Source: a virus. Taken from it: 31,924 nt of DNA. A model generated the notes under the pieces. It made no database searches, was not told where the DNA came from, and worked only from the letters and a program-made list of their open reading frames with translations. Numbering within the stretch: position 1 is the first letter of the stretch; each line of letters opens with the position of its first letter. This document shows, one piece after another, positions 15,714 through 22,475 of the stretch. The stretch is taken from the IMG/VR virus record IMGVR_UViG_3300047462_000068, positions 1 through 31,924 of that record; one strand, 5' to 3'. Both the position numbers and the translations under genes were made by a program.

Positions 15714-16304
15714 TCAGGCTTCGTCTTCGATAGCGATCAAGGGCCAGATCACTTCGCCGTCCGATGTTTCCGTGTGCTCAGCGCGCCACCCCGGCATCTC
15801 GATGTCGAAGATCGCCTCCATTCCGCGGATTTCTTCTCGGACCTTGTCGGCTTTCAGCCACATCAGATCTCTGATGTCCGCGTTCCCAAACCTATCGACC
15901 TCGAACCGGCCCGCAAATTCGACCTCCAGACTGGCGATGTTCTTGCCGTGCTCTTCCGACCGATGGAGAAGTGACTGCGTGACGGAACTTTGTTTCAGAA
16001 TCCACGTCGCCACCTCCACGATATCCGGCCAGAGCCTCTCCCTTGATTCCGAGAACTGCTCGCCAACCTCTGAGAGCATCAGTTCGCCGTAAAAAGCCAA
16101 CGTCTCCGGGCAGCATTCGAAGTTCTCGTAGGCCGCCCTGACCCAGCAAAACTGGTAGGACTCGTAGGTCGGCGCGTGGATAGCTGCCCGGAGGACTTCC
16201 AGCCCCTCGCCGTTGACCAGTTGGATGAGGCGGCAGGCGTCGCGCATCAGCGCAATCGCATTATCGACGGTGGACCCTTCGATGTAGCTCGAAAACGTAT
16301 TCAT
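15714..16304 (-). CDS. Unknown protein, long member of tandem paralogue pair
   Basis: I choose ATG 16304 (MNTFSSYIEGSTVDNA) because it gives the same 16-residue lead before the shared VDNA motif as in the paralogue. A longer frame starting TTG 16382 has coding-like codon use but no ribosome site, so an extra 26 residues are possible. The 196-residue product has the paralogue domain (1-120) and an extra acidic C-terminal region (FAGRFEVDRFGNADIRDL, then GMEAIFDIEMPGWRAE). No family recognised. Its own ribosome site is weak (GGAC). Confidence 0.65.
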   Translation of the reverse strand: MNTFSSYIEGSTVDNAIALMRDACRLIQLVNGEGLEVLRAAIHAPTYESYQFCWVRAAYENFECCPETLAFYGELMLSEVGEQFSESRERLWPDIVEVATWILKQSSVTQSLLHRSEEHGKNIASLEVEFAGRFEVDRFGNADIRDLMWLKADKVREEIRGMEAIFDIEMPGWRAEHTETSDGEVIWPLIAIEDEA

Positions 16305-16461
16305 GGTGGACGTCCAGTTCTGCTCAGGAGCCGGACCCGGTTGGGTGCGGTAGTCCTCTGCGGACCGGTTGAGCACATACAACCGGATTTGTCCAGGGGG
16401 CTAACTCCTCTAAAGTCCGCATTCATCACAGACAGTCCGTTTGATTGGGCGATATTGATTA

Positions 16462-16503
16462 AATAAATCACGTCGCTGTCCACAAACAGGCTTGCGGATT
16501 TCC
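16462..16503 (+). promoter_or_regulatory. Conserved tripartite upstream element, copy C
   Basis: AAATAAAT (16462-16469), 8 nt, TGTCCAC (16478-16484), 7 nt, CTTG (16492-16495) running into GCGGATTT. The same blocks with identical spacing precede the genes starting at 28903 and 30122 on the other strand. It lies 41 nt before ATG 16544 of the plus-strand gene. It probably is a promoter or activator site: an AT-rich block, a heptamer and a -35-like CTTGCGG. No clear -10. Confidence 0.6.
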
Positions 16504-16543
16504 AAACGTCGCACCGATCTTCCTATCATTGGGGAGACACACG

Positions 16544-17233
16544 ATGTTTAAGGACGCCAAGACCGCCGCTGCCTACACCTTCGCCGGTAACGCCGGGATC
16601 ACGCTGCGGTCGACCGTCACCGGCGCGCACTTTACGTTCAAAGTCACCGCCCCACGGACAAATACGGATAACGTGCTCTTTGTAAGCGTCCTGGTAGGCG
16701 CCGACGACTACCGCTACATCGGCATGCTCGATGCCAGCCGGACCTTCCGCACCACGGCGAAGTCCCAGATTGCCCGGGACGCCAAAGCAACTGCGGCGTT
16801 CCGCTACTTCATCGCCGCCCTGGCTAAAGGCGAGATCCCGTCAGTCTTGGAAGTCCGCCACGAGGGTCGCTGCGGAGCCTGCGGACGGAAGATTACTACC
16901 CCGTCCAGCCTGGATAGCGGCATCGGTCCGGAGTGCGCTCGGCAGGCGGGAACCCCGGCGCCGAAGCTGGCCCGGAAGTCGGCTTGCAATCACAGCCGGA
17001 CGACTTCTCCGTTCCACTCGTCGTCCTGCTACGGCCAGCGCATAATCCGCCAGTGCACATGGTGCGGCGACATCGCGCCCAATGGCGTCAGCTTCCAGAA
17101 GGCGACCCCGGAGATGCTGGCCGCCATCGAGCAAGCGGCAGTCGCCCGTGACGCGTGGCACCACGCCTACCGCACGGGCAGCGAGGAATACCGCGGCCGC
17201 GTGATGGACGAGCTGCTCGACGCCATCGCTTGA
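16544..17233 (+). CDS. DUF6011-like zinc-motif protein
   Basis: The plus-strand ATG 16544 has GGGGAGA 7 nt upstream; a TTG at 16529 in frame is not needed. The 229-residue protein has a beta-rich N-terminal domain (RSTVTGAHFTFKV, then LFVSVLVGADDYRYIGML). It then has C110-G-A-C113-GRKIT with SGIGPEC131, the pattern I associate with DUF6011 domains that bind zinc. A second Cys cluster follows (C-NHS near 147, CTWCGD near 170). It probably binds nucleic acid or protein through zinc; unproven. A conserved upstream element drives it and a large hairpin ends it. Confidence 0.7.
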   Translation: MFKDAKTAAAYTFAGNAGITLRSTVTGAHFTFKVTAPRTNTDNVLFVSVLVGADDYRYIGMLDASRTFRTTAKSQIARDAKATAAFRYFIAALAKGEIPSVLEVRHEGRCGACGRKITTPSSLDSGIGPECARQAGTPAPKLARKSACNHSRTTSPFHSSSCYGQRIIRQCTWCGDIAPNGVSFQKATPEMLAAIEQAAVARDAWHHAYRTGSEEYRGRVMDELLDAIA

Positions 17234-17235
17234 TC

Positions 17236-17300
17236 GGATACCCGGGCAACAGAAAGGGCGGCTTCCAGCGATGGAGCCGCCCTTTCTGTTGCCGGTATCC
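17236..17300. terminator. Very long bidirectional terminator hairpin
   Basis: Bases 17236-17263 pair with 17275-17300 with one 2-nt bulge. The loop can fold further (TCCA with TGGA), giving about 30 bp in all. It starts 3 nt after the TGA of the plus-strand gene and reaches the TAG of the converging minus-strand small gene, so it can serve both. AAAGGG and CCCTTT in the stem make the 3' side U-rich in both directions. Confidence 0.75.
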
Positions 17301-17380
17301 TAGGAGATTAGGCCGATGACCACCGCAGTCACGGCGACCAGCACGATCCAAGGAACCAGCTTCTTCCAGTTGCCCGGCAT
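17300..17380 (-). CDS. 26-residue single-span membrane peptide
   Basis: ATG 17380 shares its A with the TGA of the upstream gene (TGATG), and GGAG lies 10 nt upstream. The product begins MPGNWKKLVPW, followed by a continuous hydrophobic run of about 15 residues (IVLVAVTAVVIGLIS). Positive N-terminus then one membrane helix. The stop TAG touches the end of the big hairpin. Such peptides in phages can be regulators of membrane proteins or small holin or antiholin-like factors; no function is shown. Coupled translation and membrane profile make it likely real despite its size. Confidence 0.6.
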   Translation of the reverse strand: MPGNWKKLVPWIVLVAVTAVVIGLIS

Positions 17381-17649
17381 CACAGTCGCGCTCCAGATTT
17401 GCGGGTGTCGGTCACCGCGCGCGCGGTGATGTCCCGGATCGCGGGTGCGAGATCGGCATAGCTGGCGATCCTGCCGCGCTGGCCGCCTGGGGTGTTGTGG
17501 TAGACCCAGTATCCTCCGCCGACCCGCCTCAGCGACAACCTGGTGCGGTCGGCAACTACGTCGATCAGTTCACCGCTGACGACAGTGGCTTCCATGCCGC
17601 CGGTGCGGAGGGCTTCCGATGCGGTGGACGTCCAGTTGTCAGGCGTCAT
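17380..17649 (-). CDS. Small unknown protein
   Basis: An 89-residue protein whose ATG 17649 lies inside the end of the upstream gene (11-nt overlap). The middle is a beta-rich segment (EATVVSGELIDVVADRTRLSLRRVGGGYWVYHN) with GGYWVY as the most distinctive part; the C-terminus is basic. No family recognised. It is the second of three coupled genes under one upstream element (17903-17939). Confidence 0.65.
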   Translation of the reverse strand: MTPDNWTSTASEALRTGGMEATVVSGELIDVVADRTRLSLRRVGGGYWVYHNTPGGQRGRIASYADLAPAIRDITARAVTDTRKSGARL

Positions 17650-17872
17650 CGTCGGTACCCGGCGTGTAGATCAGCGAGGTGAACTCCGCCTCAAGTAGCC
17701 CAAGGATTTCACGGAGTTCGTCTACCGCCTCGGTGTTGCCTTCGTATGTGGCATGGTCGCACTCGCGCTGAAGGCCGCTGTCCACTTCGAACGCCGCATC
17801 GTAGAGCCGCCGGAGAAGTCGAATCACCGTCAGGCCATCGTGGCCGAGTATCTTAGGGTTAGCTTCTGTCAT
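17639..17872 (-). CDS. Small acidic helical protein, unknown
   Basis: The start is ATG 17872 (MTEANPKILGHDGL); a GTG 9 nt earlier also fits but lies in the leader hairpin. The 77-residue product is helical and acidic (LRRLYDAAFEVDSGLQRECDH, then AVDELREILGLLEAEF). No family recognised. It leads a three-gene unit and has the same promoter-like element and start-proximal hairpin as the gene starting at 22368, so the two are probably co-regulated. Confidence 0.65.
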   Translation of the reverse strand: MTEANPKILGHDGLTVIRLLRRLYDAAFEVDSGLQRECDHATYEGNTEAVDELREILGLLEAEFTSLIYTPGTDDDA

Positions 17873-17876
17873 GGTC

Positions 17877-17899
17877 GGCACCCGTGAAATCGTGGTGCC
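17877..17899 (-). promoter_or_regulatory. Leader hairpin beside start codon, copy 1
   Basis: On the minus strand GGCACC-N11-GGTGCC ends 4 nt before ATG 17872 and covers the place of a ribosome site. The same structure precedes ATG 22368, where one C-G pair is replaced by U-G. It may control translation. Confidence 0.5.
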
Positions 17900-17902
17900 C
17901 TT

Positions 17903-17939
17903 ATTGTCAGGGATACGCCTCCAGAACCGCAGGAAGTCG
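17903..17939 (-). promoter_or_regulatory. Promoter-like element, GACTTCCT class, copy 1
   Basis: Read on minus: CGACTTCCTGCGGTTCTG (18 bases), and 22 nt after CTTCCT the hexamer GACAAT (17903-17908). Member of the seven-copy family in this window. Start codon 17872 is about 30 nt past the hexamer. The reverse strand of the same bases lies just upstream of the plus-strand gene at 17951. Confidence 0.65.
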
Positions 17940-17950
17940 TCATTCCACTC

Positions 17951-18835
17951 GTGGGCGAATTATTTTCGCGGGTGACTTGGCGGCGCTTCCCAGCGGGATA
18001 TCTAGTCCGGGTAGATGGGGCGCACGTGATGTATTGGCGAACAGCGGACGAAAAGAATGCGCGAAAAGATCCGGTAGCGGTGGTAGCAAATTTCTATGTC
18101 GAACGGACCAGGGAGCGGACCTACGATTTCCCGGTGCCTCCTGTGGTGAAAGCGATACACGGCGGCGGCGCCAGTTGGCGCGATCTACCTGAGAGGCCCG
18201 AGCTTACCCGAGAATTTGTCATAAAAGCGGTGGCTGCCGGGATCGGCGCGGTGCATTTGGACGTCACGAGACGGCGCACCCAACTAAAGCTTCCGCTTGA
18301 ACATCCGAACCGGTTTATGGATGAACACCGTTTCCCAGATTACCAGATGTATGAGTTCTACCATTCCGATGACCGCCTGAGCCTGGTGCCTCACTCGCTG
18401 AAGAAGGCAAACGAGTTCGTGGAGCAGTGGCATCGGCACGCCGGAGCTACTGCGTGGAACGGCGGCAAGTTCGCTCTGGCGGCCGAGATCGACAATAGAA
18501 TCGTCGGCGTCGTGATCGTCGGTCGCCCAATCTCTCGCGCTTTGGCGGACAAATGGACGCTGGAGGTTACCCGGCTCTGTGTGAGTCCGATAGCTCCCGA
18601 CAATACGTGCTCGTTCCTGTACTCCGCCGCCAAGCGTGCTTGGCAGGCTCAGGGTGGCAGGAAACTCCTGACCTACACTCTGGCGTCCGAAAGCGGAGGA
18701 AGTCTGCGCGGAGCCGGATGGTATGAGGCGGCCAAGGTGGCGCCCAAGAAAAACGGCTGGAAGTCCGCCACTCGGGACCGAGAATGGAAGGACGTCTACA
18801 GCGAGCCGAAGATCCGCTGGGAAGTCACCTGCTGA
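17951..18835 (+). CDS. XF1762-like (GNAT-fold-like) protein with N-terminal extension
   Basis: A plus-strand protein of up to 294 residues. From about residue 141 it matches the phage/prophage XF1762 family as I know it: LVPHSLKKANEFVEQWHRH, GGKFALAAEI, GVVIVGRPISRAL, WTLEVTRLC, SFLYSAAKRAW and LLTYTL-SESGGSLRGAGW, an acetyltransferase-like fold. The first 135 residues are not part of that family in my memory and look like a separate small domain. Start GTG 17951 has AGGAAG 14 nt upstream, rather far; ATG at the MYWRT codon is another option. Target unknown. Confidence 0.75.
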   Translation: MGELFSRVTWRRFPAGYLVRVDGAHVMYWRTADEKNARKDPVAVVANFYVERTRERTYDFPVPPVVKAIHGGGASWRDLPERPELTREFVIKAVAAGIGAVHLDVTRRRTQLKLPLEHPNRFMDEHRFPDYQMYEFYHSDDRLSLVPHSLKKANEFVEQWHRHAGATAWNGGKFALAAEIDNRIVGVVIVGRPISRALADKWTLEVTRLCVSPIAPDNTCSFLYSAAKRAWQAQGGRKLLTYTLASESGGSLRGAGWYEAAKVAPKKNGWKSATRDREWKDVYSEPKIRWEVTC

Positions 18836-18848
18836 AAGGCATGCACCG

Positions 18849-19265
18849 TCAAGCGATGCGGCGCATATCCGTCCAATCGGTTTGCAAGAGCGGCTCATCG
18901 GGCTCCTGCCCGGCGGCACGGCGCTCAGCCAGACGCCAGGCGAAGTAGCTGTCGTCGGCCACCCGGTCGACCTGCCCCGGTTTGAATTCGTCTTTCATCT
19001 TGGTTACAAACGCCTCGACGGTGTCCACGTGCGCCTCAGACAACGCCTTTAGCTCGGCACGCGGCAGGATAGCCAGGCTCTCCCGCATGAACGTGGACAC
19101 CGAGCCGGAATGGAGATCCTTCCCAGCCAGTAACCGGCGGGCCAAGCGGCGGACCTGGGTCGGATCGTCGACGCCAAGGACTCGCTCGGCCGCAGTCGGC
19201 ACAGGATCCGGTCCGGCCACAAGGACTTCAAGTTTGTGAATCAGGCTGCCGATCTTGCGAAGCAT
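18849..19265 (-). CDS. Unknown protein, paralogue of the 12015-12647 product
   Basis: ATG 19265 has GGAGA 7 nt upstream; longer frames are Cys/Pro-rich and unlikely. The 138-residue protein has an amphipathic N-terminus (MLRKIGSLIHKLEVLVAG) and then QVRRLARRLLAGKD, LAILPRAELKAL and VEAFVTKMKDE, aligning with the C-terminal half of the 12015-12647 product. Both continue with an Arg-rich helix and an acidic end. The function is unknown; two copies in one phage suggest a subunit-like or regulatory role. Confidence 0.65.
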   Translation of the reverse strand: MLRKIGSLIHKLEVLVAGPDPVPTAAERVLGVDDPTQVRRLARRLLAGKDLHSGSVSTFMRESLAILPRAELKALSEAHVDTVEAFVTKMKDEFKPGQVDRVADDSYFAWRLAERRAAGQEPDEPLLQTDWTDMRRIA

Positions 19266-19360
19266 CGCGGATCTCCGTGTGTGGGAGGGTGGACATTCTA
19301 GGCACGGCGGGATGCAAGGATCACTCGGACAGCTGCAATGCATCCGACGCCTGACAAGGA

Positions 19361-19390
19361 AAAGCCGCCCGGTGTGATGCGGGCGGCTTT
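19361..19390 (-). terminator. Rho-independent terminator
   Basis: AAAGCCGCCCG (19361-19371) pairs perfectly over 11 bp with CGGGCGGCTTT (19380-19390), 8-nt loop, followed by TTCC on the minus strand. It lies 13 nt after the stop of the membrane protein gene at 19404. Confidence 0.7.
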
Positions 19391-19403
19391 CGAGGCAGGG
19401 GAT

Positions 19404-19655
19404 CTAAGCGCGGCGACACGACCTGACTGTCCAATTGATAACGCCGGAAATACCGTTAATCAGACAGTTGGACAGATGCTGGATTTCTTCGTTCCAAACG
19501 TAGCTGATCGCCACGACTGCCAACCAAGTCGTGTCGACATCGATGATGTCGAGGATCACCAATATCAGAGCGCCGGTGAAGAAGCCTTTAAGCGCGTAGT
19601 CCACCTTGAACAAAATGGATGGCGTAGTCTCTGTTTCGGGCTGGTTTGCTTCCAT
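19404..19655 (-). CDS. Small membrane protein
   Basis: An 83-residue protein; GGGAG lies 9 nt before ATG 19655. The N-terminal 16 residues are polar (MEANQPETETTPS), followed by a hydrophobic span around 23-42 (LKGFFTGALILVILDIID) and a second, weaker one around 45-60 (TWLAVVAISYVW). The end is Cys/Arg-containing. It is a single-gene unit with its own GACTTCCT-class element and terminator. It could be an inner-membrane protein affecting host envelope or superinfection; no family recognised, function unknown. Confidence 0.65.
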   Translation of the reverse strand: MEANQPETETTPSILFKVDYALKGFFTGALILVILDIIDVDTTWLAVVAISYVWNEEIQHLSNCLINGISGVINWTVRSCRRA

Positions 19656-19687
19656 GTCTCGGTACTCCCTAAATTCCTTGGAACTTC

Positions 19688-19726
19688 ATTCTGCTCCATG
19701 TGACCGCCCGAAGCTCAGGAAGTCGA
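19688..19726 (-). promoter_or_regulatory. Promoter-like element, GACTTCCT class, copy 2
   Basis: Minus strand: CGACTTCCTGAGCTTCGG, then CAGAAT (19688-19693) 23 nt after CTTCCT. It drives the membrane protein gene starting at 19655, 33 nt from the hexamer. Confidence 0.6.
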
Positions 19727-19733
19727 ACTGGGA

Positions 19734-20045
19734 TTAGCGCGCCGTCCACCTCTTGGGCGGCGTCCAGCCGATGGCCTTCTCATGCTCCCGCAACCGACGG
19801 CGGACATCCGCGAGGGCGGCGCGCCAGGTGGCGTGGGTTTCCTCGCAGAAGCGGCGGCCGAAAGGCCGGGCGACGTGAACCGAGTAGCGGTCGCCTTTAT
19901 AGATGGTCAGCTGGAAGCCATCGCATTCCGCCGTCACGTCGTCGCCGAAGCGGCTCTCGGCGAACAGACCGGCGGCGTTGAGGTCCGTGATTGCCTTGAT
20001 GATCCAGGGTGCAGTTCGGAGCCCATCATCCAGTATATCTGTCAT
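19734..20045 (-). CDS. Small unknown protein coupled to the M16 peptidase gene
   Basis: ATG 20045 has an excellent GGAGGG 5 nt upstream and lies 13 nt after the peptidase stop, so both are one operon. The 103-residue product: acidic helical start (MTDILDDGLRTAPWIIKAI), then VTAECDGFQLTIYKGDRYSVHVARP, a beta pattern, and a basic helical end (ALADVRRRLREHEKAIGW). No family recognised. It could be a partner, inhibitor or adaptor of the peptidase; only the operon suggests this. Confidence 0.65.
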   Translation of the reverse strand: MTDILDDGLRTAPWIIKAITDLNAAGLFAESRFGDDVTAECDGFQLTIYKGDRYSVHVARPFGRRFCEETHATWRAALADVRRRLREHEKAIGWTPPKRWTAR

Positions 20046-20058
20046 GGATTCCCTCCTA

Positions 20059-21333
20059 TCAAACCGCCCTGCTGAGCATCGCAAAGTAATCCTTGTTACC
20101 GATTGGACCGGCTAATCCGATGCTGGGTGCGGATTTGAAGATCATTTCCGCAGCGGCGTAGAGATCACCCTTCGTCACGGCCATGATCTTCTCGCGCTCG
20201 GCATCGAGGTCGAGGATCTCACCTGATACGAACACCCCCGAGACGATTGCGCTCCCCAGTGAAAAGGGCCGCTCTCGAGCGAATGCATTGCTGACCAATT
20301 CTCCGTTGCGCGCCCGCTCGAAATCATCGTCGGCAATAGACTGACGTGCCGCGTTGAACACGCCCATCGACACGCCCAGAACCTCGTCGAGATTGTCTGG
20401 CGTCATTCCGGCATTTAAGTTGAACGATCCATAGTCCGGACCAGCTTCCATAAACGACGACACAGAATAGACGAGGCCGCGCTTCTCGCGGACTTCCTGG
20501 AACAAGGGAGACGACATACCGCCGCCGATGGCCGAAGCCAGCATCCGGTGCGCGTAGAAGTTGCTGTCGGCTTGCGATACTGATTTCCAGCCGACATAGG
20601 CGGTGACCTGTTCGAACTTGCTCGACGTCACCCCCCCGTATCCGCCGCCCCATACCGCAGGCTGACGATGATAGGCCACCGGTGCGGTCCGAAGATCGCG
20701 GAAATGCTTGTTCACTTGATCGACAAAGCGAGCGTGCTCGATATTTCCGGCGCCCAAGACGATCATGTCCTGCGTCGTGTAAAACCGGTCGACGAACGAG
20801 GTAAAGTTCTCCCGCTTCGCCGTCCTGATGAATTCGGATGGCCCTAGAATGCAGCGACCGAGAGCCTGATCGGGGAACGCCTGTTGCGCATACTGCCAGT
20901 AAGCCGTGTCGCCCGCATCATCGTTGGCGCAGCTGATTTCCTGACAGATGACCTCCGACTCGCAATCGATCTCCTCCTGGTCGTAGAGAGAATTGCTGCA
21001 AATGTCGCCCAAGACTTCGACCGAGCAATCTGCGGTGCTGTCGAGACCGATGACGTAATAGGCAGTCATGTCCTGAGTGGTAAACGCGTTGATATCGGAG
21101 CCAAGCTTTTCCACCTGGGCGGAAATCTGGAGTGCCGAGCGTCCGGTTGTTCCCTTGAACGCCATGTGTTCGAGGAAGTGCGCGATGCCGTTTTCGTCGG
21201 GATTTTCATCGCGCGATCCGCGCTGGACGAAGGCGCCGACGGCAGCGGAGCGCATCGTTGGAATATGGGCGGTGATAACACGCAGGCCGGATTCAAGTGT
21301 CGTAATCTTTACGGTGGTCTGCACATCTTTCAT
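20059..21333 (-). CDS. M16-family zinc metallopeptidase
   Basis: The start is ATG 21333. The 424-residue protein has the inverted zinc motif HFLEH (H52, E55, H56) and the third ligand E132 in SEVICQEI, exactly 75 residues after H56, as in M16B processing peptidases. The C-terminal domain has SPLFQEVREKRGLVYSVSSF (about 290-310), the other hallmark. So it looks catalytically intact, with two homologous halves of about 210 residues each. No signal peptide is visible, so action in the cytoplasm is likely. M16 enzymes cut peptides and presequences. They are very unusual in phages. Substrate unknown. Confidence 0.9.
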   Translation of the reverse strand: MKDVQTTVKITTLESGLRVITAHIPTMRSAAVGAFVQRGSRDENPDENGIAHFLEHMAFKGTTGRSALQISAQVEKLGSDINAFTTQDMTAYYVIGLDSTADCSVEVLGDICSNSLYDQEEIDCESEVICQEISCANDDAGDTAYWQYAQQAFPDQALGRCILGPSEFIRTAKRENFTSFVDRFYTTQDMIVLGAGNIEHARFVDQVNKHFRDLRTAPVAYHRQPAVWGGGYGGVTSSKFEQVTAYVGWKSVSQADSNFYAHRMLASAIGGGMSSPLFQEVREKRGLVYSVSSFMEAGPDYGSFNLNAGMTPDNLDEVLGVSMGVFNAARQSIADDDFERARNGELVSNAFARERPFSLGSAIVSGVFVSGEILDLDAEREKIMAVTKGDLYAAAEMIFKSAPSIGLAGPIGNKDYFAMLSRAV

Positions 21334-21363
21334 GGTTGGCACTTCCTCGATCCTGGTTGCCCA

Positions 21364-21402
21364 ATAATACTCCGTCCGTCCGCCGGATCCCGAGGAAGTC
21401 GA
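21364..21402 (-). promoter_or_regulatory. Promoter-like element, GACTTCCT class, copy 3
   Basis: Minus strand: CGACTTCCTCGGGATCC, then TATTAT (21364-21369) 23 nt after CTTCCT. The best -10 of the family with copy 5. The M16 peptidase start is 31 nt past the hexamer. Confidence 0.7.
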
Positions 21403-21423
21403 AGCCAATTACTCTGGCGCCTC

Positions 21424-22368
21424 TCAGTCGGGGTCGGAGAACTTCATCGCGGAGATCCGCGCCAGCTGGCGGTCTTCGATATGCGGCTTGCGCGCTGCAA
21501 GGGCCGCAAGCACTTCAGACTTGGAGAGGCCCATCCTGTTGGCGACATCCCGGAGCGGCAGCTGGTGATCATGCACGAGCGACCACGCGGTGGCAGGGAC
21601 CGCATCCGGCTCCGGGATAGCTTTAATGGACGCCTTTGACGGCTTCGGTGCCTTTTTGACGGCATCCCATTCAGCTTGGCGGGTTGCTGTGTCTGCCGTC
21701 GGCGGCGTCACCACAGCGGCCGGGATCGGCGGGGCGGCGTCGGGGATGGTTACCGCGACCACATCTTTGCCGCCGTCCCAAGAGGCGCGCGCGGCGTCGA
21801 GAGACACATACTGCCGCTTGGTGACGGGCGTCTGCCGGGAAGGCGCGCTGACAGATTGCTGAACGGGTTGCGGTGCCGCAACGGCGGGCGTCACCGCGGT
21901 GGTAGCCACGGCAACCCAGGATACCCGCGCCTTCGCTCGCTCCTTCGCCTGCCGCACCTGCTCCTCGTACGCCTGCGTCAAAGCGGCGACCTCATCCGCG
22001 ACGGACTTCTCGAGTTCGGCAGCTTCCCGCTTGGCAGCTCCCCGAGCATTGATTGCGGCGATCTTCGTATCCCGGTCCGCTTCAATCGCGGTGATCTTGA
22101 CCTGGGTGGAGGCCCGGATCACGGCGATCTCCTTGTCAGCGCGAACCGTCACCCGCTGAATTTGCTCCTCGTCCGACCGACCACGGGCACCCGACTTCAC
22201 CGGATCGCCGTCTGCGAAGGCCGTCCGAACAATGCGGTATGCGGCATCAAGCTGGATCCCGAACTTCGCCGCGATCTCCTTGGCGGTCGCCCCGGCAGCG
22301 GCCATCGCGCGCCCCTCGGCATACTGCGCCGTCGTCAGGCGGGGGCGTTTCTTTTTGTGTTCAGTCAT
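21424..22368 (-). CDS. Protein with two helix-turn-helix segments and a coiled coil
   Basis: The start is ATG 22368 (MTEHKKKRPRLTTAQ). The 314-residue protein has a basic N-terminus and an HTH at about 22-48 (AMAAAGATAKEIAAKFGI, then AAYRIVR). A long charged coiled coil follows at about 65-155 with many Lys/Glu/Arg. A Pro/Ala/Val-rich linker comes next (about 160-265). A second HTH at 270-293 (LPLRDVANRMGLSKSEVLAALA) ends the protein. It probably binds DNA as a dimer and may bridge two sites. It is a candidate regulator of the repeated promoter elements here; this is a guess. No family name is given. Confidence 0.7.
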   Translation of the reverse strand: MTEHKKKRPRLTTAQYAEGRAMAAAGATAKEIAAKFGIQLDAAYRIVRTAFADGDPVKSGARGRSDEEQIQRVTVRADKEIAVIRASTQVKITAIEADRDTKIAAINARGAAKREAAELEKSVADEVAALTQAYEEQVRQAKERAKARVSWVAVATTAVTPAVAAPQPVQQSVSAPSRQTPVTKRQYVSLDAARASWDGGKDVVAVTIPDAAPPIPAAVVTPPTADTATRQAEWDAVKKAPKPSKASIKAIPEPDAVPATAWSLVHDHQLPLRDVANRMGLSKSEVLAALAARKPHIEDRQLARISAMKFSDPD

Positions 22369-22372
22369 CGTC

Positions 22373-22396
22373 GGCACCCGTGATTTCGTGGATGCC
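22373..22396 (-). promoter_or_regulatory. Leader hairpin beside start codon, copy 2
   Basis: Minus strand GGCATCC-N10-GGGTGCC, 7 bp with one U-G pair, ending 4 nt before ATG 22368. It matches the leader at 17877-17899 in sequence, position and structure, and the only change in the stem keeps pairing. Confidence 0.5.
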
Positions 22397-22398
22397 TC

Positions 22399-22437
22399 AT
22401 TGTGCGGTGGCGGCCCACTAAAACCGGAGGAAGTCGA
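22399..22437 (-). promoter_or_regulatory. Promoter-like element, GACTTCCT class, copy 4
   Basis: Minus strand: CGACTTCCTCCGGTTTTAG, then CACAAT (22399-22404) 23 nt after CTTCCT. It drives the two-HTH gene starting at 22368. The opposite strand faces the DUF429-like gene starting at 22476. Confidence 0.65.
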
Positions 22438-22475
22438 TCTCGACACGCAGTCGACCGATCCGGCAGGATCCCGGC

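Noticed and set aside
16301-16483. 60-residue minus-strand frame ending in ATGA overlap with the gene at 16304
   Set aside because: Codon use is poor, the GTG start lies inside the conserved element C, and another frame over part of it looks more coding.
19315-19335. Degenerate promoter block before the gene starting at 19265
   Set aside because: CTGTCCGAG resembles CTTCCTGAG, and TAGAAT follows, but spacing is 26 nt instead of 22-23.
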